A DNA stretch of 64,000 bases from Methylococcales bacterium (GTDB taxonomy: Bacteria; Pseudomonadota; Gammaproteobacteria; Methylococcales; Methylomonadaceae). Below, one piece after another: positions 9,847-18,205 of this stretch. Each line of letters starts with the position of its first letter. Position 1 is the stretch's first letter. The translations under genes and the position numbers were made by a program. The notes beneath the pieces are model-generated. The model was not told the origin of the DNA and made no database searches. It saw only the letters and a list, made by a program, of their open reading frames with translations. The DNA is taken from contig JAUZSN010000002.1 in assembly GCA_030949405.1 (NCBI GenBank), positions 1,364,001-1,428,000 on the forward strand, read 5' to 3'.

Positions 9847-10060
9847 GATTCAACCGTTATCATTTGAAAAAAATGATGTCGTCATTCCCCCTAAAAATTT
9901 ATATTTTATAGGTTAGGTTTTTCTGTCAATGATAAAACAATAAGAGGGCGTTCAAAATAGATTTTTGGAGGTCCTTATTTTATTGAGCCATCAAATTTAA
10001 GTTGGGTTGACTAAACTATTTATCATCGACGGCCCTTTTTATCTCAATTAAAACTACTCA

Positions 10061-11638
10061 ATGTCAGAAGAACAAAAGAAATTACTTGAACAGCAGCTTT
10101 GGAATATCGCCAATGAACTCCGAGGAAAGATGGATGCGGACGAGTTCCGTGATTACATTTTGGGCTTTATTTTCTACAAATATCTTTCTGAAAAGATGAT
10201 GATTTATGCAAACAAGATTCTAAAAGAAGACGGCTTGCAGTATGACGCTATCAAGGAAGATAACGAAGAGGGGAGAGAGTACCTTGAAGCGATTAAGGAA
10301 GAATCTATTGATAAATTAGGTTACTTTTTAAAGCCGTCTGAATTATTCAGTGAAATAGCTAAAAAGGGCAATGCCGAAAGTGAGAACGAGGATCAAAGTA
10401 ATTTTATTCTTGAAGATTTAACTAAGATTCTCAAAAACATTGAAGCCAGTACCATGGGGACGGCTTCAGAAGATGATTTTGATGATTTATTTTCTGATTT
10501 AGATTTAACTTCACAAAAACTGGGTAAAACTGCAACCGCTAAAAACACCTTAATTTCTAAAGTATTAAGTCATTTAGATGCCATAGATTTTAGTCTTGAT
10601 GATCCTAAAGCGGATGTTTTAGGGGATGCTTATGAGTATTTAATTGGGCAATTTGCCAGTGGGGCAGGGAAAAAAGCAGGGGAATTTTATACGCCACAAC
10701 AAGTTTCAACGGTGTTGGCTAAAATCGTGACCACGGGTAAAACGCGTTTAAAATCGGTTTATGATCCTACTTGTGGTTCAGGTTCATTATTGCTCAGGGT
10801 TAAAAGAGAGGTTCAGGATGTTAACGTGTTTTACGGACAAGAATTAAATAATACTACTTACAACCTTGCAAGAATGAATATGATTTTGCACGGGGTTCAT
10901 TATCAAAAGTTTGATATTAAGCAGGAGGACACGCTTGAGCATCCACAACACTTAGGGCAAGAATTTGAAGCCATTGTAGCGAATCCGCCTTTTTCAGCGC
11001 ATTGGTCGGCTAATCAACTTTTTATGGGCGATGAGCGTTTTAGTCAATATGGCAAGTTAGCCCCAAAAACCAAAGCGGATTTTGCTTTTGTGCAACACAT
11101 GATTTCACAGCTTGCTGAAAATGGCATTATGGCAGTGGTGTTACCGCATGGGGTTTTATTTAGGGGAAGTAGCGAGGGGCATATTAGAAAATATTTAATT
11201 GAAGATAGAAATTATCTTGACGCGGTGATTGGTTTACCTGCTAATATTTTTTATGGGACTTCGATACCCACCTGTATTTTAGTGTTTAAGAAATGTCGTG
11301 AAGCGGATAATACGATTTTATTTATTGATGCTAGTGCGCATTTTGAAAAAAAGAAGAATCAAAATTATTTGAGAAATGAGGATATTAACAAGCTTATTCA
11401 CACGTTTCAGCAACGAATTGTTGAGAATAAATACAGTTATTGTGCCAGTTTAGAAGAGGTTAAGGAAAATGACTACAATTTAAATATTCCGCGTTATGTC
11501 GATACTTTTGAGGAAGAAGAGCCCATTGATTTACAGGCGGTCGCCAGTGAGTTGGTGAGTTTAGATGAGGAAATAACTCAAACCGACAATAATATTTTAG
11601 ATTTTTGTAAGCAACTTAATATTGCAACCCCGTTTTAA
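10061..11638 (+). CDS. hsdM: Type I restriction-modification methyltransferase subunit
   Basis: N6-adenine methyltransferase subunit of a type I system; with HsdS it methylates the two half-sites and with HsdR it restricts. The 525-residue protein has the N-terminal HsdM helical domain (residues 1 to ~160, LWNIANELRGKMDADEFRDY) and the N6-MTase core with SAM motif DPTCGSGSLLLRV at ~235 and catalytic NPPFS (VANPPFSAHW) at ~308, then GVLFRGSSEGHIR. The N-terminus resembles the type IC (EcoR124I-like) group. First gene of the island; the 214 bases before it hold no gene, and a TTGACT near 10006 might be a -35. Eleven bases separate it from the HEPN gene. Confidence 0.95.
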   Translation: MSEEQKKLLEQQLWNIANELRGKMDADEFRDYILGFIFYKYLSEKMMIYANKILKEDGLQYDAIKEDNEEGREYLEAIKEESIDKLGYFLKPSELFSEIAKKGNAESENEDQSNFILEDLTKILKNIEASTMGTASEDDFDDLFSDLDLTSQKLGKTATAKNTLISKVLSHLDAIDFSLDDPKADVLGDAYEYLIGQFASGAGKKAGEFYTPQQVSTVLAKIVTTGKTRLKSVYDPTCGSGSLLLRVKREVQDVNVFYGQELNNTTYNLARMNMILHGVHYQKFDIKQEDTLEHPQHLGQEFEAIVANPPFSAHWSANQLFMGDERFSQYGKLAPKTKADFAFVQHMISQLAENGIMAVVLPHGVLFRGSSEGHIRKYLIEDRNYLDAVIGLPANIFYGTSIPTCILVFKKCREADNTILFIDASAHFEKKKNQNYLRNEDINKLIHTFQQRIVENKYSYCASLEEVKENDYNLNIPRYVDTFEEEEPIDLQAVASELVSLDEEITQTDNNILDFCKQLNIATPF

Positions 11639-11649
11639 GGAATTGTAAA

Positions 11650-12066
11650 ATGTATAACGAGCGACTCGATTTAACCGCCTTTAATAAAGTGATTTCGTCA
11701 TTGGGTGAGGCATTAAGAGAGTACGAAAAAGACAAAACCAACACCTTTGTCAGGGATTCTTGTATTCAACGGTTTGAATACTGTTATGAAATGTCAAAAA
11801 AAATATTAATCCGCTATTTAAAAAGTATGTCTGACGACCCGATGGAAATCGACCGAGAAAAGTTATCTAATTTAATTCGGTACGCTTATAAAATCGGCAT
11901 CGTTAAGCATAGTTGGGATGAGTGGGATATTTACAGGGAAAATAGAAATAATACCTCTCATGGCTATGATGAGGATATTGCTGTTGAAATTGTGGAACAG
12001 TTACCCGCGTTTTATCATGAGATTTTATTTTTAAGTGACCGTATTAATGCCAACAATGAAAATTAA
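11650..12066 (+). CDS. HEPN-domain protein, HepT / HI0074 substrate-binding family (module 1)
   Basis: A 138-residue all-helical protein of the HEPN superfamily. FEYCYEMSKKILIRYL near residue 41 is the typical family helix, and RNNTSHGY near residue 98 matches exactly the RX4HXY active-site motif of HepT ribonuclease toxins; the tyrosine is the residue that MntA antitoxins modify with AMP in the characterised Shewanella pair. It is embedded between hsdM and hsdS, and its 3' end overlaps the start of the next gene, whose N-terminus is the matching MNT nucleotidyltransferase. In known pairs the HEPN protein is the toxin and the MNT protein the antitoxin. Toxicity here is inferred. Confidence 0.85.
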   Translation: MYNERLDLTAFNKVISSLGEALREYEKDKTNTFVRDSCIQRFEYCYEMSKKILIRYLKSMSDDPMEIDREKLSNLIRYAYKIGIVKHSWDEWDIYRENRNNTSHGYDEDIAVEIVEQLPAFYHEILFLSDRINANNEN

Positions 12067-13588
12067 ATTTGATGTGACGCCAAAAGAGTTACTTATCGTT
12101 AGGGATATTTTAGCGAAATATTTGCAAGAGGATTGCACGGTTTGGATTTTTGGTAGTCGTGCTAAAAGCAGCTCATTAGTGGGTTCTGATTTGGATTTAG
12201 CCCTAGAGTGCAAGGATAAGATAGCATTAAAATTATTGACTCAGCTAAAAATAGCCTTTGAAGATTCACGCCTGCCTTATCGTGTTGATGTTATTGATAT
12301 GCACGCAGTTAAGCCTTATTTTAAAGAAATTATTGATAAAGAGAAAATAGTGTTTCCATTGAAAGCCATCAATAAAAAAGTGCCTGTTTTAAGGTTTCCT
12401 GAATTTTCGGGGGATTGGGAAGGGAAAAGTTTCAAGCAATTAGTCAAATTGCAAAGGGGAAGTTCTCCTCGTCCTATTGTGAGGTTTGTTACAAAGTCTG
12501 ATGATGGAGTAAATTGGATTAAGATTGGTGATACCAAATTAAGTAATATTTATATTAATTCTACAGCAGAGAAAATAACAAAAAAAGGTGCTGAAAAATC
12601 TAGGAAAGTTAATGTGGGTGAAATAATTCTGTCAAACTCTATGAGTTATGGAAAGCCATATATATTAAATATAGATGGATATATTCACGATGGATGGTTT
12701 GTTCTCAGAGATTATGAAAAGAATTTTAATAAAGCATATTTACGTCAATTATTAGGTTCTGAACTTGTTCAAAAACAATATAAAAGATTAGCGGCAGGAG
12801 GCGTGGTTAGTAATATCAGTAGCGAATTGGTTAATTCAGTAAAAATAAATCTACCAGCCAAACTAGAACAACAAAAAATCGCCGATTTTTTAACCCAAAT
12901 CGACCGTAAAATAGAGCAGTTAAGCAAGAAAAAACAGCTTTTAGAACGCTATAAAAAAGGGGTGATGCAAAAGGTTTTTTCTCAAGCGTTGAGATTTAAA
13001 GACGACAACGGCAATGCTTACCCTGATTGGGAAGTTAAAAGGTTGGGGGATGTTACAAAAATTTATGATGGTACTCATATGACTCCTGATTATAAAAAAG
13101 AGGGAATACCTTTTTATAGTGTTGAACATTTAACCAGTAATAATTTTTTTAATACAAAATTTATTTCTAAAGAGGTTTTTGAAAAAGAAAATAAAAGGGT
13201 AAAACTGGAAAAAGGTGATATTTTGATGACTAAAATAGGAGATATTGGAACATCAAAATATATTAATTGGGATGTTAATGCTTCATTTTATGTAAGTCTT
13301 GCCTTAATAAAAAAAACAGAAATTAATAATACTTTATTTATTAATCAGTATATTAAATCTTCACTTTTTCAAAAGGAATTACATAAAAGGATTATTCATG
13401 TTGCATTCCCTAAAAAAATAAATTTAGGTGAAATTAGTCATTGTTTAATAAATTTCCCTTGTCTTGAAGAACAAACTAAAATCGCCAACTTCCTAACCGA
13501 ACTCGATCAAAAAATAAACCTCGTAGAAAAACAACTAAATGGCACAAAGGACTATAAAAAAGGACTACTCCAGCAAATGTTTATTTAA
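12047..13588 (+). CDS. hsdS: Type I specificity subunit with N-terminal MNT nucleotidyltransferase domain
   Basis: One uninterrupted reading frame joins two usually separate proteins. Residues 1 to ~105 are a minimal nucleotidyltransferase: VWIFGSRAKSSSLVGSDLDLA gives the GSX10DXD motif of MntA antitoxins. Then KKVPVLRFPEFSGDWE, normally the very N-terminus of an HsdS, begins a full specificity subunit: target recognition domain 1, a central conserved helix (QQKIADFLTQIDRKIEQL), target recognition domain 2 from NAYPDWEVKRLG, and a C-terminal helix (QTKIANFLTELDQKINL). No ATG starts the HsdS part; an in-frame GTG at 12380 has no clear ribosome site. Possible starts are GTG 12035, ATG 12047 and ATG 12056; 12047 is chosen for a weak upstream AAGTGA. 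All overlap the HEPN gene, implying translational coupling. Confidence 0.88.
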   Translation: MPTMKIKFDVTPKELLIVRDILAKYLQEDCTVWIFGSRAKSSSLVGSDLDLALECKDKIALKLLTQLKIAFEDSRLPYRVDVIDMHAVKPYFKEIIDKEKIVFPLKAINKKVPVLRFPEFSGDWEGKSFKQLVKLQRGSSPRPIVRFVTKSDDGVNWIKIGDTKLSNIYINSTAEKITKKGAEKSRKVNVGEIILSNSMSYGKPYILNIDGYIHDGWFVLRDYEKNFNKAYLRQLLGSELVQKQYKRLAAGGVVSNISSELVNSVKINLPAKLEQQKIADFLTQIDRKIEQLSKKKQLLERYKKGVMQKVFSQALRFKDDNGNAYPDWEVKRLGDVTKIYDGTHMTPDYKKEGIPFYSVEHLTSNNFFNTKFISKEVFEKENKRVKLEKGDILMTKIGDIGTSKYINWDVNASFYVSLALIKKTEINNTLFINQYIKSSLFQKELHKRIIHVAFPKKINLGEISHCLINFPCLEEQTKIANFLTELDQKINLVEKQLNGTKDYKKGLLQQMFI

Positions 13589-13602
13589 CTTAGGATATAA
13601 CC

Positions 13603-13824
13603 ATGACCACAATAACCCTCGATGATAACCTAATAAATCAAGTCATTGCAAAAAGTCATTACCAAAATGCACAAGAAGCTATTAGTAAAATTTTATCTGA
13701 TTATTTACAACAACCCAAACAAACCAACATTATAGAGCTACTCGCAATGCCTGAAATCGCTGAAATTGAATTTAATCCACCTAAATTAAATACACCGCTT
13801 TGTCGCCCAGCGAACTTATCATAA
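13603..13824 (+). CDS. VapB-like ribbon-helix-helix antitoxin
   Basis: A 73-residue protein starting MTTITLDDNLINQVIAKS, which reads as a ribbon-helix-helix DNA-binding N-terminus (short beta strand, then helices AQEAISKILSDYLQ) with a proline-rich tail of the kind that wraps a PIN toxin. Its stop overlaps the ATG of a short PIN-domain start (TAATG), the usual vapBC arrangement. The toxin is broken after about ten codons, so this antitoxin is an orphan. It lies 14 bases after hsdS and may be read through from the restriction operon. Confidence 0.65.
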   Translation: MTTITLDDNLINQVIAKSHYQNAQEAISKILSDYLQQPKQTNIIELLAMPEIAEIEFNPPKLNTPLCRPANLS

Positions 13825-13883
13825 TGTATTTACTTGATACCAATGTCATTTACTTAATAATGATAACGAAGTTGTGCAATTAA
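13824..13883 (+). pseudogene. VapC PIN-domain toxin, truncated after the first motif
   Basis: The frame starts MYLLDTNVIYL, the unmistakable first beta strand and first catalytic Asp of a PIN-domain ribonuclease, then diverges and stops at 13881-13883. From 13854 onward the DNA is the 3' end of the convergent yoeB gene. The simplest reading is that acquisition of the yefM-yoeB segment replaced all but the first ~10 codons of vapC. Confidence 0.75.
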
Positions 13884-14108
13884 AATAGAATCCTCAGTCA
13901 CTTTATAAACAATTCGATGCTCATCATTGATACGCCGAGACCAAAAACCAGATAACGCATGTTTTAATGGCTCAGGTTTACCCATGCCTTCAAAAGGCTC
14001 TCGTTGAATAGCTTTAATTAAACTATTAATCCTTTTCAGCATCGCTTTATCCGTTTTTTGCCAATAAAGGTAACTATCCCATGCTTTAGGCGCAAAAATA
14101 AGCTTCAT
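13854..14108 (-). CDS. yoeB: YoeB-type RelE-family ribonuclease toxin
   Basis: An 84-residue member of the RelE/YoeB family of ribosome-dependent mRNA interferases. Landmarks are KLIFAPKAWDSYLYWQKTDK at the N-terminus, RINSLIKAIQREPFEGMGKPEPLKH in the middle and GFWSRRINDEHRIVYKV near the end, with the C-terminal RYHY that carries the catalytic histidine/tyrosine of YoeB. The start overlaps the antitoxin stop by 4 bases. It runs against the direction of the surrounding restriction operon and its 3' end invades the broken vapC. All key residues look intact, so the toxin should be functional. Confidence 0.92.
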   Translation of the reverse strand: MKLIFAPKAWDSYLYWQKTDKAMLKRINSLIKAIQREPFEGMGKPEPLKHALSGFWSRRINDEHRIVYKVTEDSILIAQLRYHY

Positions 14109-14356
14109 TCTATTAAATTTTGCTCTATACCTTTCCCTGTTTCAAGTGATTCAATTGACTCAAGTAAATTTCGAGCATTAGCAGGTGAACAAAGTAAATA
14201 AGCAGTTTCTTCCAATGCGTGATAATCCTCCAAAGAAAGCATAACCACAGGTGTTTCACGTTTTCGGGTAATAATAATGGGCGCGTGGTCATTGCAAACC
14301 TGCTTCATTGTTTTTGATAAATTTGCGCGAATAGCCGTATAGCTTATCGTATCCAT
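14105..14356 (-). CDS. yefM: YefM-type Phd/YefM antitoxin
   Basis: The antitoxin of the adjacent YoeB. The ATG at 14356 is chosen because it follows an AGAGG ribosome site and gives the canonical start MDTISYTAIRANLSKTMKQV; the frame is open further upstream but that part has no family resemblance. Residues 26-50 (APIIITRKRETPVVMLSLEDYHALEET) are the conserved Phd/YefM DNA-binding core and the C-terminal half is the flexible toxin-binding region. An AT-rich, dyad-containing stretch upstream (14357-14430) is a likely autoregulated promoter. Confidence 0.92.
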   Translation of the reverse strand: MDTISYTAIRANLSKTMKQVCNDHAPIIITRKRETPVVMLSLEDYHALEETAYLLCSPANARNLLESIESLETGKGIEQNLIE

Positions 14357-14486
14357 AAAAACCTCTTTACTAATAAGTACAGATAAATGTACCTCGTAGT
14401 ATAATCTTAGATAATAAAAAATCAAGTGTGTTTGATATAAATTACCATCACCAAATATAAACTTTGACCTTAGCCAAACTTTAAAA

Positions 14487-14897
14487 ATGACGCAAGATAT
14501 TCGCTGGATACAACGCTTTAATAACTTTTTAAAAGCCTTTGCTCAATTAACTAAGTTTATGGCTAGAGATAGTTTAAATGAACTGGAAGAACAAGGCTTA
14601 ATTCAATCTTTTGAATACAATCATGAATTAGCTTGGAAAACCCAAAAAGACTTTTTAGAATATCGGGGCGTTATAAATTTATATGGTTCAAAAGATGTGA
14701 CCAGAGAGGCATTTAAGGTGGGTTTAATTACCGAGTCTGAACTATGGATGGAAATGATTAAAGACCGTAATTTAAGCTCTCATACCTACCATGAAGAAAC
14801 AACCCAAAAAATCATTAATCATATTATTGATGATTATTATTCAGAATTTGCAGCACTTATTGAAACCTTAAAAAAACATCGTGATGAATCTTTCTGA
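14487..14897 (+). CDS. HEPN-domain protein, HepT / HI0074 family (module 2)
   Basis: A 136-residue HEPN protein and the second of its kind in the locus. The family helix reads SFEYNHELAWKTQKDFLEYRG, and RNLSSHTY near residue 92 is again a perfect RX4HXY motif. It resembles the nucleotidyltransferase substrate-binding subfamily (HI0074) more closely than module 1 does. It overlaps the next frame by 14 bases, and that gene opens with an MNT domain, so this is a second HEPN-MNT pair. The two HEPN copies differ too much to be a recent duplication. Probable RNase toxin or AMP-acceptor; function inferred from the motif. Confidence 0.87.
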   Translation: MTQDIRWIQRFNNFLKAFAQLTKFMARDSLNELEEQGLIQSFEYNHELAWKTQKDFLEYRGVINLYGSKDVTREAFKVGLITESELWMEMIKDRNLSSHTYHEETTQKIINHIIDDYYSEFAALIETLKKHRDESF

Positions 14898-17800
14898 ACA
14901 ATCAGGCTTAAACCCTGACACTGTGTTAAAAATTCAAACCGCTTTAGCTCAATTTGATGCGATTGAAAGCGTGGTTTTATATGGCTCACGCGCCAAAGGT
15001 AATTATAAAAATGGCTCTGATATTGATTTAAGTATTAAAACCATCGAAAAACCTGCTAAAAATTTATTATCTCAGGTCATGGATGCCATAGAGGATTTAG
15101 AGCTTATTTACGGCTTTGATATTTCTTTATTTTCCCCTCTTAATAATGCTGATTTAATCAAACATATTAACCATATAGGCATTGAATTTTATAATAAAAA
15201 CTTGTTTAAAAAACAACAACAAAAACAAATGCAGCAAAAAAATTATGCAAAAGAAGTTAGTCAATCAGAACAAGCCTTAGAAGATAATCTGGTTAAACAA
15301 CTGGTTTCACTCGGTCACAACTTGGTAAAAATCAAAGACGAAAAAGATCTACTGGCTAATTTAAAAATTCAACTAGAAAAACATAATCGCTTAACCTTAA
15401 CCGATGGCGAATTTTCTAAAGTCCTAAACCACTTGAACAAAGGCAATGTATTTGAAAGGGCGAAAATTCTTAGAGATAAAATGCACCTTGAAAAAGAAAA
15501 CGGTGATTCGCTCTATCTTGAATTTATCAACCAAGATCACTGGTGTAAAAATCAATTTCAAGTCACCCAACAAGTGACCATGGAAGGAAGCTATAAAAAC
15601 CGCTACGATGTTACTCTGCTTATAAACGGTTTGCCATTGGTACAAATTGAACTGAAAAGAAGAGGGCTAGAACTCAAAGAAGCCTTTAATCAAATCAACC
15701 GTTATCAAAAACATTCTTATTTCGCAGGTTCAGCTCTCTTCAATTATATTCAGTTATTTATTATCAGTAATGGGGTCAATACCAAGTATTATGCAAATAA
15801 TCGTCACCAGTCCTTTAAACAAACCTTTTACTGGGCGGATGAACACAATAAAAATATCACAGGGTTAGAAGAATTTGCCGATGATTTTTTAGAAAAATGC
15901 CACATTGCCAAGATGATTACAAAATACATCGTTTTGAACGCAACTCAAAAAATTTTAATGGCACTTAGACCGTATCAATATTATGCAACGGAAGCTATTA
16001 TAAACCGCGTAAAAGATACTGATAAAAATGGTTATATTTGGCATACAACAGGTTCAGGAAAAACGCTAACCTCCTTTAAAGTCAGTCAGATTTTAACCAA
16101 ACTACCCCAAGTACATAAGGTGGTTTTTGTGGTGGATAGAAAAGATCTTGATTATCAAACCACCAAAGAATTTAACGGTTTTTCGGATGGTTCAGTGGAT
16201 GGTACAGATAATACTATCGCCTTAGTCAAACAATTTTCTGATGATACCAAGCTGATTGTTACCACCATTCAAAAACTAAATACAGCGATTAAAAACCCCA
16301 AGTATTTAAGTAAAATGGAAAAACTTAAACATAAAAAAATCGTGTTTATTTTTGATGAATGCCATCGCTCACAATTTGGAGAAACGCATAATCGTATAAA
16401 AAACTTTTTTGAAAATCATCAAATGTTTGGTTTTACGGGGACACCGATTTTTGCAGAAAATACCCTAGGCTTAAAAACGACCAAAGACCTATTTCATGAT
16501 TGTTTGCATAAATATGTAATTACCGATGCGATTAAAGATGAAAATGTTTTAAAGTTTTCTATTGAGTATGTGGGTAGGTATAAGCAAAAAGAAGACAGTC
16601 AAAATGAAATAGATATTGAAGTCGAAGATATTGATACTAAAGAGTTATTAGAAAGCCCTGTAAGGCTTGAGAAAATCACCGATTATATTATTGCTAATCA
16701 TAATCGCAAAACCCATAGTAGAGCCTTTACAGCACTATTTTGTGTGAGTTCTATTGATACCGTAACCCAATATTACGATTTATTTCAGGCTAAAAAACAG
16801 GCAGGAAAACATAATTTAAGGGTTGCCACGATTTTTAGTTTTATCGCCAATGAAAATGATACGGATGCTAACGGGTTTATTCCTGATGTGGAACTAGAAA
16901 TAAAAAAAGGGGGGTCTCTAAATCAGCATAGTAGGGATAAATTAGACAGCTATATTGCTGATTATAATAAGCTATTCAATACCCGTTATTCAACCAGAGA
17001 TAGCCACAGTTTTTACAATTACTATCAAGATATAGCTAAAAAAGTTAAAGAGAAAAAAATTGATATTTTGCTAGTGGTGAATATGTTTTTAACGGGCTTT
17101 GATAGTCCACCGCTTAACACTTTATATGTTGATAAAAATTTAAAATATCATGGTTTGATTCAGGCTTTTTCAAGAACTAACAGAATATTAGACGAGAAAA
17201 AATCACAAGGGAATATTATTTGTTTCCGTAACCTGAAAAAAAATACCGATGATGCGATTACTTTATTTTCTAATAAAGAGGCCAAAGAAACCATTTTAGT
17301 AGAGCCTTATGAAAACTATATTGATAAATTTAATCAGGGCTTTGCTGAATTGTTAAAGTTAGCTCCAACGCTTGAAAGTGTGGATGAACTAAGCACTGAA
17401 GAGCAAGAGCTTGGTTTTATAAAAGCCTTCAGGGAATTAATGCGGTTAAATAATGTTTTATCCAGTTTTGCAAATTTTAAATTTACTGATTTAGAGATGA
17501 CGCAGCAGAATTTTGAGGACTACAAAAGTAAATATTTAGACTTACACGATAAAGTTAAAAGTGACCGTGCTAAAGAAAAAGTTTCTATTCTTGATGATGT
17601 GGATTTTGAGCTAGAACTTATTCATCGTGATGATGTAAATGTGGCTTATATTTTAAGGTTGCTAGGTAACTTTAAAGATCAAAAACAAGAAGATCGGGAA
17701 AAAAATAAAAAAGCGATTATTGATTTATTAACTGGGGATGCCAAGCTGAGAAGTAAAAAATCCCTGATTGAAAAATTTATTAATGAAAATGTTATTGAGC

Positions 17801-18081
17801 TTAAAGAGATAGAAAATATTGAAGAAATATTTGAAACCTTTTGGGGTGAAGAAAAACAAAAAGCTTTTGAAGTGCTTTGTGAACAAGAAAACCTGAACCC
17901 TGAAAAGTTGCAAGAAGTTATCGGGAATTATCTTTATACAACAAGAAAACCGCTTAGGGATGATATTGTAGCGATTCTTAATAATAAGCCTAAGTTACTT
18001 GAAAGAAAAAAGATCATTAAGCGAGTGACGGACAAAATAATTGCTTTTGTTGATATTTTTATTGAAGGCATTCACGTTTAA
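14884..18081 (+). CDS. hsdR: Type I restriction subunit with N-terminal MNT nucleotidyltransferase domain
   Basis: A 1065-residue motor and nuclease subunit with an extra N-terminal domain. Residues ~1-105 are an MNT nucleotidyltransferase with an exact GSX10DXD motif (VVLYGSRAKGNYKNGSDIDLS). A glutamine/lysine-rich linker (around FKKQQQKQMQQK, residue ~115) leads to HsdR proper: the PD-(D/E)XK nuclease (VQIELKRRG), Walker A HTTGSGKTLTS, DEXH box DECHRSQFG, GFTGTPIF, and the distal helicase motif LIQAFSRTNRIL. An in-frame ATG at 15229, just after the linker, could start a normal ~950-residue HsdR but has no ribosome site. GTG at 14881 is an alternative start. It overlaps the upstream HEPN gene, implying coupled translation. 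Confidence 0.92.
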   Translation: MNLSEQSGLNPDTVLKIQTALAQFDAIESVVLYGSRAKGNYKNGSDIDLSIKTIEKPAKNLLSQVMDAIEDLELIYGFDISLFSPLNNADLIKHINHIGIEFYNKNLFKKQQQKQMQQKNYAKEVSQSEQALEDNLVKQLVSLGHNLVKIKDEKDLLANLKIQLEKHNRLTLTDGEFSKVLNHLNKGNVFERAKILRDKMHLEKENGDSLYLEFINQDHWCKNQFQVTQQVTMEGSYKNRYDVTLLINGLPLVQIELKRRGLELKEAFNQINRYQKHSYFAGSALFNYIQLFIISNGVNTKYYANNRHQSFKQTFYWADEHNKNITGLEEFADDFLEKCHIAKMITKYIVLNATQKILMALRPYQYYATEAIINRVKDTDKNGYIWHTTGSGKTLTSFKVSQILTKLPQVHKVVFVVDRKDLDYQTTKEFNGFSDGSVDGTDNTIALVKQFSDDTKLIVTTIQKLNTAIKNPKYLSKMEKLKHKKIVFIFDECHRSQFGETHNRIKNFFENHQMFGFTGTPIFAENTLGLKTTKDLFHDCLHKYVITDAIKDENVLKFSIEYVGRYKQKEDSQNEIDIEVEDIDTKELLESPVRLEKITDYIIANHNRKTHSRAFTALFCVSSIDTVTQYYDLFQAKKQAGKHNLRVATIFSFIANENDTDANGFIPDVELEIKKGGSLNQHSRDKLDSYIADYNKLFNTRYSTRDSHSFYNYYQDIAKKVKEKKIDILLVVNMFLTGFDSPPLNTLYVDKNLKYHGLIQAFSRTNRILDEKKSQGNIICFRNLKKNTDDAITLFSNKEAKETILVEPYENYIDKFNQGFAELLKLAPTLESVDELSTEEQELGFIKAFRELMRLNNVLSSFANFKFTDLEMTQQNFEDYKSKYLDLHDKVKSDRAKEKVSILDDVDFELELIHRDDVNVAYILRLLGNFKDQKQEDREKNKKAIIDLLTGDAKLRSKKSLIEKFINENVIELKEIENIEEIFETFWGEEKQKAFEVLCEQENLNPEKLQEVIGNYLYTTRKPLRDDIVAILNNKPKLLERKKIIKRVTDKIIAFVDIFIEGIHV

Positions 18082-18205
18082 TTTTAAATTTTATCGTCTA
18101 CAGAAGCCAATGATACAATTCTTAACCCGTGGAATATCTAATAAGTAACCACGCTTCTCCATTTAAATAACTCAGGTTATTTCACTGCCCATTGGTTTAA
18201 AAATA

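Noticed and set aside
9847-10060. Insertion-sequence end between terD and hsdM (GAGGGCG ... CGGCCCTTTTT)
   Set aside because: The apparent inverted match is short and imperfect and no coding remnant accompanies it.
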